In this document: piece after piece, positions 40,861-50,056 of the stretch
Numbering within the stretch: the stretch's first letter is position 1
Layout: each line of letters begins with the position of its first letter
NCBI GenBank assembly: GCA_001655195.1
Contig: LPNY01000209.1
Coordinates: 1 to 64,000 of the forward strand
Source: Arcobacter sp. EP1
GTDB lineage: Bacteria; Campylobacterota; Campylobacteria; Campylobacterales; Arcobacteraceae
Direction: 5' to 3'
DNA: 64,000 nt
Made by a program: the position numbers and the translations under genes
Notes under the pieces: model-generated
Database searches by the model: none
What the model was told of the DNA's origin: nothing
Seen by the model: only the letters and a program-made list of their open reading frames with translations

Positions 40861-42873
40861 TTATTTTGTTAGTTTAACTTTGGCAGCCATTGTCATAGCT
40901 GTACCGTATTTTCCACCTGCTTTATTAATTGCAGGAACGTTATCTTCGTCATTGTTAGTAGATTTCATATCTACTGTTTCATACTCACCAGAATCTAGTA
41001 ACCACTCAGCTAATTGAGCACCATCTTTAGTTGAGCTTCCATTTACAACAGTTTGGAACCAAGAAGTAAATCTGTCTGTTAAGTTCTTTAATTCTAATAC
41101 AGGCTCTTTTTCACTTCCTGCATTTTTAAGATTATTAATAGCATCTCTTAATCCACCACTTACTGCACCAATTGCATAAGGAGTGTACTCTTTAGTTGAA
41201 TCAACATAAGTACCTAATTTTGTATCATACATATTTTTCTCAATTGCTACAAATAAGGCTCTTGCTTCTTTTCTGTAGTTTTCATCTTGAGTTGCTAAGA
41301 ATGCTGCTGTTAATCCGCGTACTACTGCAAATTGAGTTCCAACATCAGTTCCTTTTTTAGAACCATTTTTAACATTTACAGATGTTGCATATAATCCATT
41401 TGAACCTTTTGCATTTTTAATTAAGTAATCTGCTTGTGTTTTAATTAATGATAATGCTTCTTTACCTTGAGCAGTCCCTAAAGATTTTGCACCTTCAGAT
41501 GAACCATAACCAACTGGTAAGGCATCAATAGATCTTTGGAAAATTCGTAATGCTTCCATAGAGTAAGCTGCATCAAAAACAGTAACTGTTGTTCCCATTT
41601 TACCATCAAATATATCAACTAAAGAACCTGCTTTTTTATCAAAGTGAATTGTCGAAATGTTTTCAAATAATAAGTTTTGAATATTTGCAGCAACTGAGAA
41701 TGCATCATCAGCTTTGATATCATTTTTTCTATTTGCATCTACATTTGCTTTAGGAGCATTTTTAAATGGGTCACCGTCAAATACACTTAAGAATGCTGGA
41801 TTTTGACCTGCATTTGTTGTTCGCTGATCAGAGTATGCATAGAACTCAGAAATTGGCCATAATACTCCCCATGTGTCTCTCAAGGTAGAGTTTCCATCAG
41901 TAACTTTTAGTTTTGCAACTGATTTTGTACCATTTTTAGTTCCCTCTTTAACTGCTACTTTATTAGCAAACCAAACTGGTTTTGAAGCATCATATGAAGG
42001 ATCAAAAGAAGTCCCAAGTTTTTTCCCGTTGTATCCTAATTTTTCTTGCATGTAAAGAATTCTTTCCCACGCAAGTTCTGTTAAAATTGCTCCATTTACT
42101 CCATCAGCACTTGATACCCCAAGAGCATGTTTACCATCATGATCCATAGTAGAACTCGTTGCTTCTACTTCTTCATCATTTTCGATAACATGCATACCGC
42201 CAAGGAAATCTTGTGCCCACATTGTATCTTTTAATAAAGCTCCACCAAATGATGCAGGGTTAAATGTTTTATCCATACCATCTTCAACCCAAGCAAGAGT
42301 TTTATAATCTCTTAAATATGCAGGAACAGCAATTTTAACAGTTGATTCTTTTCCATGTTTGAAAACAACTACTTCATCGTTATTTACAACTGTCATATCA
42401 ATTTTTTGTGCAAATTCAGGCATCCCTGAAATATATGGAAGTGCAGTTGGGTGCATATTTAATGGTAAAATTTCAGGGTCATTTCCTGTTACCTTAGCAA
42501 ATTTAATAAATCTTTTTGCCAGTGATGTCATATCCCCACCACGTTTTGCATTTAATAGACCATTTACTAGGTGTGGTCCCATTTTAGATTGATAGTTTAA
42601 CGCATACATAGCTTCTTCAGAGTACTCATAACTCTCAATACCTGCAGTATAATCAAATTGCGTTGGTTGGTTAATTGCATTTGGGTCTAATGTATCTAAA
42701 TCTAATCCTAAACCTTCAGCCATTGGCTCACCAGATAATTCAAATTCTGTATAAGCAAACATCGCTCCTGCAGTATTAAATCTTTTATCCATTACTTCAG
42801 CTTTTGTATTTGCTGCATATAAAGATGATACTACTAAAGATGCGGCTAAAGACATTTTTACTATGTTTTTCAT
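40861..42873 (-). CDS. Large secreted/periplasmic protein behind Fur boxes, unknown
   Basis: A 670-residue exported protein. It has a clear signal peptide (MKNIVKMSLAASLVVSSLYA), no membrane segments after it and no cysteine-rich or haem motifs. The body is mixed alpha/beta with many Asp/Asn/Lys and long helices (AAYSMEALRIFQRSID; EALSLIKTQADYLIKNA), somewhat reminiscent of an (alpha/alpha) toroid fold. I do not recognise a family. Two Fur-type sites lie in the upstream 105 bp, so it is probably made in iron limitation. Start and terminator are clean, so it is its own transcript between sugar-enzyme genes. Confidence 0.78.
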   Translation of the reverse strand: MKNIVKMSLAASLVVSSLYAANTKAEVMDKRFNTAGAMFAYTEFELSGEPMAEGLGLDLDTLDPNAINQPTQFDYTAGIESYEYSEEAMYALNYQSKMGPHLVNGLLNAKRGGDMTSLAKRFIKFAKVTGNDPEILPLNMHPTALPYISGMPEFAQKIDMTVVNNDEVVVFKHGKESTVKIAVPAYLRDYKTLAWVEDGMDKTFNPASFGGALLKDTMWAQDFLGGMHVIENDEEVEATSSTMDHDGKHALGVSSADGVNGAILTELAWERILYMQEKLGYNGKKLGTSFDPSYDASKPVWFANKVAVKEGTKNGTKSVAKLKVTDGNSTLRDTWGVLWPISEFYAYSDQRTTNAGQNPAFLSVFDGDPFKNAPKANVDANRKNDIKADDAFSVAANIQNLLFENISTIHFDKKAGSLVDIFDGKMGTTVTVFDAAYSMEALRIFQRSIDALPVGYGSSEGAKSLGTAQGKEALSLIKTQADYLIKNAKGSNGLYATSVNVKNGSKKGTDVGTQFAVVRGLTAAFLATQDENYRKEARALFVAIEKNMYDTKLGTYVDSTKEYTPYAIGAVSGGLRDAINNLKNAGSEKEPVLELKNLTDRFTSWFQTVVNGSSTKDGAQLAEWLLDSGEYETVDMKSTNNDEDNVPAINKAGGKYGTAMTMAAKVKLTK

Positions 42874-42897
42874 TCAAGTCCTTTATTTGTTTTTGAA

Positions 42898-42962
42898 AAC
42901 GATTATCAGAATTGTAAATAAATAAAACTTAATTGTTTATTAAATTGATAGTAATTATCAAT
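42898..42962 (-). promoter_or_regulatory. Fur boxes before the 670-residue secreted protein
   Basis: ATTGATAGTAATTATCAAT (42944-42962) is a strong palindrome, and AACGATTATCAGAATT near 42898-42913 is a weaker one. They lie upstream of the ATG at 42873, and the first directly follows the neighbouring gene's stop. Confidence 0.72.
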
Positions 42963-42979
42963 AATAGTTAATAACGAGT

Positions 42980-44200
42980 CTAATTTTTTAAAAGATAAAA
43001 AGTATGTTCACCAATAAAGCGCCCATTAAAAGCCATGAAAACGCCATTTTCTGGCTTTATTGTAGTAATATGATAAGTCTTTTTATTGGTTAATAAATAG
43101 TTAGTATTGTTAATGTAATAACTATCCGAGATACCATTAGTTAAATTTTTTCTCAATATTTCAATGCTTCGATTACTTAAAACGATACGTTCTTTGTCAT
43201 CAATTTCTTGCATAATTTGATCAATGGGTGATAATTTCTGGGTATAAACACTAAGCGTGTAAACATTAAATATAATCATCAGAATAACAAAACTTTTAAA
43301 ATTCTCTAATACTTTTGCAATCAAAATCGTTGCAATAAAAATTAATGGTATTAAGTGTCGTATGTTATCAGGATTTTGTGCCAATAAAATCCACACTAAA
43401 TAAGCACAAAAAAGAAGCACTAATAAATTGAACTTTTTCTCATACTTATAAAAAGAATAACCCAGTAAAAGAAAAGGAATATTTGCTACAGTAAAAATAT
43501 TATCAACCCATGTTATTGGAGAGTTTTGTCCTGTACCCCATAGGGAAAAATGTCCTGTTATAAATCGTTGTGCTTCATACCAATATAACATGCCATTAGA
43601 TAAAAACAAATAGGTAATAAACACCAAAGACGTAATAAAAAACCAACTCAATAATGGTTTTAAAGACTCCTTTTTAACAACTAACAAATAAAGAAAACCC
43701 ACTAAATAAAAAATAATATAAGAGGGTCGTGAAAAGAAAGCAATACTTAACACTATACCTGCTCCTTTATGCCTATTTATTTGCAGTAAATATAGACCTA
43801 AAAAAAGGAAAAACAACCCTACACTATCACTGAGCATTGATAATGAAAGATTGACTAAATAAGGGCTTGAAAGTGCTAATAAAAAAGCATAAAAGGCAAC
43901 TTTTTCATTGATGAGACTCTTTACATATAAAAACAGCACTAAGGGTAAAAAAATAGCACAAAAAGAAGTAAGAATAAACAATGAAAACTGGCTATCATGT
44001 ACAAAAAGATTAATAAATTTTCCAGCTAGTATGATAAAAGGATATCCAGGAAAATGGGGAGAGAAATCAATAACACTAAAATTATCAATTCCTCGCGCTA
44101 AAAAAAGAGCATCGTCATTAAAATAGGATGCAGGATAAGTAAAAATAAACAAAGCATATAGAATTGTTGCTACGCATATAATTACTTTATACAAATTCAT
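42980..44200 (-). CDS. Polytopic membrane glycosyltransferase (GT39/ArnT-like)
   Basis: A 406-residue membrane protein with about ten hydrophobic helices. The first periplasmic loop has PASYFNDDALFLARG, the acidic motif typical of lipid-sugar-dependent mannosyl/arabinosyl-type transferases (GT39/GT83 families), followed by FSPHFPGYPFIIL. Such enzymes move a sugar from a polyprenyl carrier onto lipid or protein on the outer face of the inner membrane. Its ATG follows the 185-residue gene's stop without a gap. The acceptor is unknown; the neighbouring secreted protein is one candidate by position only. Confidence 0.78.
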   Translation of the reverse strand: MNLYKVIICVATILYALFIFTYPASYFNDDALFLARGIDNFSVIDFSPHFPGYPFIILAGKFINLFVHDSQFSLFILTSFCAIFLPLVLFLYVKSLINEKVAFYAFLLALSSPYLVNLSLSMLSDSVGLFFLFLGLYLLQINRHKGAGIVLSIAFFSRPSYIIFYLVGFLYLLVVKKESLKPLLSWFFITSLVFITYLFLSNGMLYWYEAQRFITGHFSLWGTGQNSPITWVDNIFTVANIPFLLLGYSFYKYEKKFNLLVLLFCAYLVWILLAQNPDNIRHLIPLIFIATILIAKVLENFKSFVILMIIFNVYTLSVYTQKLSPIDQIMQEIDDKERIVLSNRSIEILRKNLTNGISDSYYINNTNYLLTNKKTYHITTIKPENGVFMAFNGRFIGEHTFYLLKN

Positions 44201-44758
44201 CTAAATTGATTTTAAGATTTTTACAGCTATTTCTTGGTTTATTTTATATTCTTCTGGTTTTGCAGGTTTTGCTCCAACACCAAAAAGCCCAGGGTTTCCA
44301 ATGAACTGTACACAATTTTTAATGGCTTCACTTAGCTTTTCATTTGTTGTTTTCTCTAAACTAGGTGATAAAATTTTGAAAAACTTATTGGCTTTTGCCA
44401 ACATCACTTTTGCAATATTAAACTGTTTGATATTTTTTAGCCCACCATCAAGTCTTCGTTGAATTTCTGCTGCAATTGAAGTGTTTAACCACTTTACAAC
44501 GTTTTTTTTATCTTTATTATCAATGGCACTTTTTAAACCACCGTATAATTTTGAGTTAAACTCATCACTTAAATATTGATAATTTTTTTCATACTTTATA
44601 AAAACAGCTTGAGCACTTTTAAAATCGTTTGCATTCACTGCTTTCAAAATCGCCTCTTTTGAGTCTATTGTCGGCTCTTTTCCTGCTGCTGCATAAGAGT
44701 ACGCATTTAGATTAACTGCTGTAATAACAGCTACGATAAAAAGTAAAACTAGTCTCAT
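44201..44758 (-). CDS. Periplasmic helical protein in the FTR1 operon
   Basis: A 185-residue exported protein with signal peptide (MRLVLLFIVAVITAVNLNAYS). The body is all helix: DSKEAILKAVNANDFKSAQAVFIKYEKNY, then LNTSIAAEIQRRLDGGLKNI and KAKP-type loops near the C terminus. It is encoded downstream of FTR1 and the FAD enzyme. Some FTR1 permeases carry a helical periplasmic extension, so this may be a detached partner; the sequence alone does not prove it. Confidence 0.65.
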   Translation of the reverse strand: MRLVLLFIVAVITAVNLNAYSYAAAGKEPTIDSKEAILKAVNANDFKSAQAVFIKYEKNYQYLSDEFNSKLYGGLKSAIDNKDKKNVVKWLNTSIAAEIQRRLDGGLKNIKQFNIAKVMLAKANKFFKILSPSLEKTTNEKLSEAIKNCVQFIGNPGLFGVGAKPAKPEEYKINQEIAVKILKSI

Positions 44759-44791
44759 TTTTTTCCTTTATTAATTAGTTTATAAATAACG

Positions 44792-46186
44792 TCACGCGAC
44801 ACTTTTAGTCTCAATAACTGTCTTTTCATTTCGATGATTATAAATATTCAATCGTGAGTGACTCTCGTCATCCAAAATCTTTTGTGCGGCCATTAAACCT
44901 GTCTCCATTGCAGTATCTAAGAAAATGTATCTAAAAGTTCCTTGCCTACCTGCCATAATAAGGTTATCAAATTGGTTTAAGTACTCAATGGTTTTATCTC
45001 TTTTTTCACTGTATTCTATGTCCATTAAGGTATACGCATGTTCTGTTGTAAAAGAGAAGTAATCCACGATTTTATCTTCAATATCAAACTTTAACCTGCT
45101 TAAATCTTTTTTAACAATAGCTAAAAGTTCATCTTCATTCATATCCCATATTTCATCCCCTTTATTACAAGGGATCTCAAGCATAATAGAACTTTTTCCT
45201 TGTGGAGCCATGGATTCTGACCTTCGTTTTGGTTCTTGAATACGTGTTGGCAATAAATCATAATCACTCACATACTGCCACGTATGAGGTGAAAAGTCCT
45301 CAATATCCAAACCTATACATAAAAATCGAAGACTTCTAAATTTTAACCCGCTCTCAAAACCTAACTGTTTTGACATCTCATTTAAAGGCATAGTTGAAAT
45401 AATATTTTGAGCATGGAAACTTTTTGTTTGTGTTTTAACTGTTTCAATTTTATTATCACTATAAATAAAACTTTCAACACCTTCATTAACAAAGATTTCT
45501 CCACCTAAAGCTTCAAACTTTTTTGCCATCTTTTTAGGCAATCCACCAAAACCAAATTTTGGATAGCGGTAACTTTTGGCATAGGTTCGTGCTGTTTTTT
45601 TGTTTTTAAACAAAAGTTTCTTTGCTACATCTTTTAAATCAAGTAAAGATATTCTCTGTCCCGCCCAATCAGCACTCAATTTATCAGGTTCAATGCCCCA
45701 CAGCTTTTTTGTATATGGGCCAAAAAAGTTATCATAAAGGGTTTTTCCAAAACGTGAACTAATCCATGATTTAAAACTACTATCATCGGGGTTCACCATT
45801 TTAAATATGATTTTTAGGGTATCAATTGAAGCACCAAAGAGTAATTTAAAAGGTGCCACGCTAAAAAGGTTTTTTAAATTTAAAGGGTACTCATACACCC
45901 TGTCTTGATGAAGAATCACTGAACTTCTTTGAGCAAATAGTAAATCATCACCTAAAACCTCTTCAACAAAAGAGAGTAAAACTTCGTTATTCGTAATAAA
46001 CCTGTGTCCCCCATAATCAAAACGATAGGTTTCACCATTTGTATATAACTCTTCGGTTTTACACTGTCCACCAACAACACCCTCTTTTTCTAAAAGAATC
46101 ACTTTTTTACCATTTCTAGCAAGTTCAATCCCAGCCATAAGACCGGCAACTCCTCCACCTATTATTAATACATCACACTTTTGCAT
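44792..46186 (-). CDS. FAD-dependent oxidoreductase (amine-oxidase/UDP-galactopyranose-mutase-like)
   Basis: A 464-residue flavoprotein. The FAD-binding loop is DVLIIGGGVAGLMAGIELARNGKKVILLEK at the N terminus, and the second FAD contact is the C-terminal NLIMAGRQGTFRYIFLDTAMETG. The segment YRFDYGGHRFIT and the long helical middle (GPYTKKLWGIEPDKLSADWAGQRI) match oxidoreductases found with glycosyltransferases in surface-sugar loci. Its start overlaps the FTR1 gene by 14 bp, so the two are co-translated, which is unusual. Either a redox role in iron uptake or a sugar-modification role is possible; family resemblance favours the latter. Confidence 0.82.
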   Translation of the reverse strand: MQKCDVLIIGGGVAGLMAGIELARNGKKVILLEKEGVVGGQCKTEELYTNGETYRFDYGGHRFITNNEVLLSFVEEVLGDDLLFAQRSSVILHQDRVYEYPLNLKNLFSVAPFKLLFGASIDTLKIIFKMVNPDDSSFKSWISSRFGKTLYDNFFGPYTKKLWGIEPDKLSADWAGQRISLLDLKDVAKKLLFKNKKTARTYAKSYRYPKFGFGGLPKKMAKKFEALGGEIFVNEGVESFIYSDNKIETVKTQTKSFHAQNIISTMPLNEMSKQLGFESGLKFRSLRFLCIGLDIEDFSPHTWQYVSDYDLLPTRIQEPKRRSESMAPQGKSSIMLEIPCNKGDEIWDMNEDELLAIVKKDLSRLKFDIEDKIVDYFSFTTEHAYTLMDIEYSEKRDKTIEYLNQFDNLIMAGRQGTFRYIFLDTAMETGLMAAQKILDDESHSRLNIYNHRNEKTVIETKSVA

Positions 46187-46991
46187 AGGAGTAAGTTCTT
46201 TTCCATAAGAAGATTGCAGTTAACATATAAAATGACCACGAAACTAAATGAAGTAGTGTTGGAGAAGAGTTATATCCAAACAGAGCTCTTAAAAATGTTC
46301 CAAATAATCCCCTATCATCCAAGATAAACGATATATCATATACAACAGGTATGACTGTAGGTAATAGCTCCGCTGCTTGCATCATTGAAATAGCACTTCC
46401 AAACAATCCACCAGCAATGATTAAAATTAACAATCCTGTATATTTAAAAAATGATTGCAGTGGGATATTTCGAGCACCTTTCATAAGAATATAAACTAAA
46501 ACAAGGGAAAGGAAAAGTCCTATAACTGCACCTATGAGCCCTTGCTCCATAGTAAAACCTTCAGTAAGAGTTAATGAAGAAAAGAAAAGTACCGTTTCAA
46601 AGCCTTCTCTTAAAACAGCTAAGAAAGCTAAAAATACCATACCTAAAATATTACCTGTGGTTACCAATTTTTTAAGGTTTTCTTCGATTTCACCTTTTAT
46701 CTGTTTTGACTGGTTTGCCATCCAAACAACCATGTATGATAATACAACTGTTGCAAAGAGTAAAATAAATATCATCAGATAATGTTGATAAAGTTCATTA
46801 TCCATTCCATAAATAACAACTTGGAAAATATACGCAATAAAAAGAGATACTATGATTCCAATAATAACACCAAGGTAAATAAATTTATTAAATCGTGTTG
46901 CTTGTAGTTTGCCTAAATAGGAGAGAATTATACCAACAATCAGAAAAGCTTCTAAGCCTTCTCTAAAAGTGATTAAGAAAGATGCTAACAT
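46173..46991 (-). CDS. FTR1-family iron permease
   Basis: A 272-residue inner-membrane iron permease of the FTR1/EfeU family with seven predicted helices. Both iron-coordinating REGLE-type motifs are present: FREGLEAFLIV near residue 9 and LREGFETVLFF near residue 127. The long periplasmic N-terminal domain seen in the C. jejuni-type protein is missing. A Fur box lies 21 bases before the ATG. It starts an operon with an FAD enzyme, a periplasmic helical protein and a glycosyltransferase. Confidence 0.92.
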   Translation of the reverse strand: MLASFLITFREGLEAFLIVGIILSYLGKLQATRFNKFIYLGVIIGIIVSLFIAYIFQVVIYGMDNELYQHYLMIFILLFATVVLSYMVVWMANQSKQIKGEIEENLKKLVTTGNILGMVFLAFLAVLREGFETVLFFSSLTLTEGFTMEQGLIGAVIGLFLSLVLVYILMKGARNIPLQSFFKYTGLLILIIAGGLFGSAISMMQAAELLPTVIPVVYDISFILDDRGLFGTFLRALFGYNSSPTLLHLVSWSFYMLTAIFLWKRTYSYAKV

Positions 46992-47011
46992 TGTGTTCCT
47001 TGTAATTAACT

Positions 47012-47030
47012 ATAATAATTGTTATCATTA
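47012..47030 (-). promoter_or_regulatory. Fur box of the FTR1 operon
   Basis: On the minus strand the site reads TAATGATAACAATTATTAT, a good Fur-type palindrome ending 21 bases before the FTR1 start. Confidence 0.7.
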
Positions 47031-47071
47031 TAGTTATTTACACTTAAAAACACACTTAACTATCTAAGTTG

Positions 47072-47404
47072 TTATTTTGTAACTTCAAACTCCGTTGAGT
47101 ATGTTATTTCACCATCGGTTGCGTTAAAAGTCCAAATACCTAACTCGCGTCCTTGAATATATCTAAAATCATAAACCGAGCCATGCCCTTTTGGCATAAT
47201 AAGTTTTCGTTCTCTTGAAATGTCACCATTTGGAGTAATCCATTGAACATCAATAAATTTATCTTCTATTTCACGATTAGCAGTATATTTACAGATAATA
47301 GAGTTCTCTTCTTTAATAATTAAACAATCAACTTCATTGATTTTATCCATTGAAAAAGCCAAGCTACTACCTAAAATAAGGCTAAAGAGTATCTTCATCA
47401 TCAT
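47072..47404 (-). CDS. Small periplasmic protein, unknown
   Basis: A 110-residue exported protein with signal peptide (MMMKILFSLILGSSLAFS) and a beta-rich mature part with two cysteines (VDCLIIKEENSIICKYT). The C-terminal half reads like an immunoglobulin-like strand pattern (GSVYDFRYIQGRELGIWTF). It overlaps the 84-residue membrane gene by 23 bp and is the last gene of the trpA-bpt run. Function unknown. Confidence 0.7.
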   Translation of the reverse strand: MMMKILFSLILGSSLAFSMDKINEVDCLIIKEENSIICKYTANREIEDKFIDVQWITPNGDISRERKLIMPKGHGSVYDFRYIQGRELGIWTFNATDGEITYSTEFEVTK

Positions 47405-47612
47405 CAGATCCTTTAATATCCATATATTTTAACAAAATATGTTTAATGGGTGCATAAAATGTTGTCATAAATAAAACAGCAATAATAAGTTGAATAATCT
47501 TTTTCCAAGAACTCTGCTCAAAAAAGAAGTTAATCACCCCATAACTAATCCCTAATGCCAAAGCAGCTGTAATAACAACTGATACTATAATTGCTACATT
47601 ATAATTATTCAT
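47382..47612 (-). CDS. Small two-helix membrane protein, unknown
   Basis: A 76-residue protein with two helices (NVAIIVSVVITAALALGISYG and KIIQLIIAVLFMTTFYAPI) and an acidic tail (GSDDDEDTL). I chose the ATG at 47612, which has GGGAG close upstream; an ATG at 47636 inside the bpt gene is possible. It overlaps bpt by 8 bp and the following periplasmic gene by 23 bp. No function can be given. Confidence 0.68.
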   Translation of the reverse strand: MNNYNVAIIVSVVITAALALGISYGVINFFFEQSSWKKIIQLIIAVLFMTTFYAPIKHILLKYMDIKGSDDDEDTL

Positions 47613-48339
47613 ATTTCTCCCAAATAGTTGCTTCATCCAAACTTACTCGATTTGTCAAAATATCAAACGGTTTGTAGGACTCTTTGTATCCCATAGAGGG
47701 ATGATTTTTAATCCAATATCCCAAATAAATATAAGGAATATTTAACTCTTTAGCGATTTTTATTTGCGCTAAAATTGAAAATTTTCCCAATGATAACTCT
47801 TGATAATCATGGTCATAAAAACAGTAAATAGAAGAGATTGATTTAGGTAAAATATCCGTCAGAGCAACACCAATAAGTTTATTATCTCGCATATATAAAA
47901 ACTCTTTTGAGTATTCTGCTTTGCCTTGTACATACGAACGGTTATACTCTATTGGTTCAATAGGTGAATGTTGCCACCCTTTTTTTTCACTCATATGAGC
48001 ATGGTATTTATCATAAAGTTGCAAGTGATCTAAGGTTAATGAAGGCGGTTGAATATAAATCTTTGTATCTTCATTTTTAGCTAATACTCGTTTTTCAGAA
48101 CGCGAAAACTCATAGTTTAAAGCATCAATACGCATACTAACACATTTTGTACAATTTTCACACTCTGGAACAAAGTGCATCTTCCCAAAACGTCGCCAGC
48201 CATGCTCTAACATATTTTGATACTCAAGTGTCGAACAGTTTTGTAAATATCGATATCGTATATCTGATATTTCATCATCAAAATAGGAACAATCCCGATG
48301 CTGTTCTACAAACTCAATATCCTCTTCTAACAATTGCAT
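47605..48339 (-). CDS. bpt: Aspartate/glutamate leucyltransferase (Bpt, ATE family)
   Basis: A 244-residue N-end-rule transferase that adds leucine to proteins with N-terminal Asp or Glu, marking them for ClpS/ClpAP. The conserved ATE features are visible: HGWRRFGKMHFVPECENCTKCVSMRID with its cysteines, and YDKYHAHMSEKKGW, followed by DILPKSISSIYCFYDHDY and YLGYWIKNHPSMGYKESYKP. It starts 3 bp after trpA, so it is co-transcribed with it. Confidence 0.93.
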   Translation of the reverse strand: MQLLEEDIEFVEQHRDCSYFDDEISDIRYRYLQNCSTLEYQNMLEHGWRRFGKMHFVPECENCTKCVSMRIDALNYEFSRSEKRVLAKNEDTKIYIQPPSLTLDHLQLYDKYHAHMSEKKGWQHSPIEPIEYNRSYVQGKAEYSKEFLYMRDNKLIGVALTDILPKSISSIYCFYDHDYQELSLGKFSILAQIKIAKELNIPYIYLGYWIKNHPSMGYKESYKPFDILTNRVSLDEATIWEKYE

Positions 48340-48342
48340 TTT

Positions 48343-49083
48343 TTACTCGTTGATTTTAGCTTTTATCTCTTTAGCAATAGCGCAGATTTTGGTAATCTTT
48401 TCCATATTGCTTAAACTATCATCAATTAAGTGCTTCACAAAAGCACTTCCAACAATAACTCCATCAACACCTTTAGCTTTTTCTTGACATGTCTTTTCAT
48501 CCACCCCAAAGCCAATATAAAGTGGCGTCTGAGAATATTTTTTCACATTCTCAATAACCATACTTAAATCTTCACTTTTACCACTTCCTGTAATTCCAGC
48601 ATATGCAACCATATAGATAAACTCTTGGGCATTAGTTACAACTTTTTTAATACGATTTTCACTGTGTGTTGGAGCTACAAAAGAGATTAATGACTGATTG
48701 TATTGATTACATAATGATTGATAAGCTACCGCTTCTTCATATGGTAAATCAGGGATAATAGCACCCTTAATACCATACTCTTGTGCTTTTGTAAAAAAGT
48801 TCTCCATTCCATAATGATAAAAAGGATTCATATATCCCATCCATAAAGTATCCATTTGAGGTGCTATTTGAGAACTTACATCAAATAAATCATTTAATTT
48901 AAACCCTTGTTGTAAGGCTAACAAGTTTGCTTTTTCAATCACTGGTCCATCTGCAACTGGGTCAGAAAAAGGAATACCTAATTCTAAAATATCAACACCA
49001 GCTTCTTTCATATTCAGGGCTAAATCAACAGTAAAACTATTATTTGGGTACGAGGCAGTAATATACCCTACTAATTTTTTCAA
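48343..49083 (-). CDS. trpA: Tryptophan synthase alpha chain
   Basis: A 246-residue TIM-barrel enzyme that splits indole-3-glycerol phosphate to indole for the beta chain. The family signature LELGIPFSDPVADGPVIEKAN contains the catalytic Glu/Asp region, and the phosphate-binding segments GITGSGK and GFGVDEKT are present. It stands apart from other trp genes, which are not in the window, and heads a short run with bpt. Confidence 0.95.
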   Translation of the reverse strand: MKKLVGYITASYPNNSFTVDLALNMKEAGVDILELGIPFSDPVADGPVIEKANLLALQQGFKLNDLFDVSSQIAPQMDTLWMGYMNPFYHYGMENFFTKAQEYGIKGAIIPDLPYEEAVAYQSLCNQYNQSLISFVAPTHSENRIKKVVTNAQEFIYMVAYAGITGSGKSEDLSMVIENVKKYSQTPLYIGFGVDEKTCQEKAKGVDGVIVGSAFVKHLIDDSLSNMEKITKICAIAKEIKAKINE

Positions 49084-49201
49084 AATAAAATCCTATTTAT
49101 AAGTTATATCACAAAAGCTATTTTTAACTTTTTGATACTAAAAGCAGTCATTTTACCTAAACTCATCTTGAAAAGATATGAGGGTCTAAGTATCATTAAA
49201 A

Positions 49202-50047
49202 CTAGAAGGCGTCTTTTAAAGAGTCTCGAATTGTTAAAAATTCATCTAAATGTTCAAAAAAGATATCAATTAATTTAGGGTCAAAGTGTTCACCTCTCTC
49301 CTCTTTAAAGAGATTAAAGATTCTTTCATCATCCCATGCTGCCTTATATACACGGTCACTTCCCAGGGCATCAAAAACATCTGCTAAAGCAGTGATGCGT
49401 CCATAAATATGAATCTCTTCGCCTTTTAATGCATTTGGATATCCCTTTCCATTCCATTTTTCATGGTGTTCATAAGCAACAGTAGCTGCCATTTTAAGCA
49501 GTGGACGATTGGAGTGTTTTAACATTTCATATCCTAGTTGAGCGTGGGTATCCATGATTTTTCGCTCTTCGTCATTAAAACGGCCGGGTTTATTTAAAAC
49601 AGCATCAGGAATAGCAACCTTTCCTATATCGTGCATTGGGCTTGCTTGTTTGAGCATCTCAGCTTCTTTTTTGGGTAATCCATAATATAAAGCTAATAAC
49701 TTAGAGTACTCAGCAACTCTTTTAACATGATTTCCTGTCTCTTTTGAACGGCTCTCTCCAATAGCACCCATAGTAAAGACGACTTCTCTTTGTGTCTCTT
49801 CTATTTCACGACTCAGTGCTTCAACTTCTTGTAATTTCACTTGGAGTTGATCATACTCTTGTTGTTGGCGTTTATCACTTCGCGCCATGATTTTATCTTG
49901 ACGTTTGACATCTTTGATTAATTTATCGGTGGTTTTAGCAAACTCTTCTTTTAAAAGCTCAATCTCTGCAATAAGTTTATTATCATGTACGTTATCGTTT
50001 TGACGTCTACTTTTTTTTCGTCTTTCCGAACTTTTTTCTTCAGGCAT
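49202..50047 (-). CDS. HD-GYP domain phosphodiesterase
   Basis: A 281-residue cytoplasmic protein. A charged coiled-coil N terminus (about 1-85) precedes an HD-GYP domain with metal ligands in MHDIGKVAIPD, the DTHAQLGYEML region and HHEKWNGKGYP, followed by ITALADVFDAL. All the residues expected for c-di-GMP hydrolysis appear intact. It is the last gene of the eight-gene Sia-like signalling operon, nine bases after a degenerate GGDEF gene. It may therefore be the real c-di-GMP output of that pathway; this is inference. Confidence 0.9.
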   Translation of the reverse strand: MPEEKSSERRKKSRRQNDNVHDNKLIAEIELLKEEFAKTTDKLIKDVKRQDKIMARSDKRQQQEYDQLQVKLQEVEALSREIEETQREVVFTMGAIGESRSKETGNHVKRVAEYSKLLALYYGLPKKEAEMLKQASPMHDIGKVAIPDAVLNKPGRFNDEERKIMDTHAQLGYEMLKHSNRPLLKMAATVAYEHHEKWNGKGYPNALKGEEIHIYGRITALADVFDALGSDRVYKAAWDDERIFNLFKEERGEHFDPKLIDIFFEHLDEFLTIRDSLKDAF

Positions 50048-50056
50048 GATTTTCCT

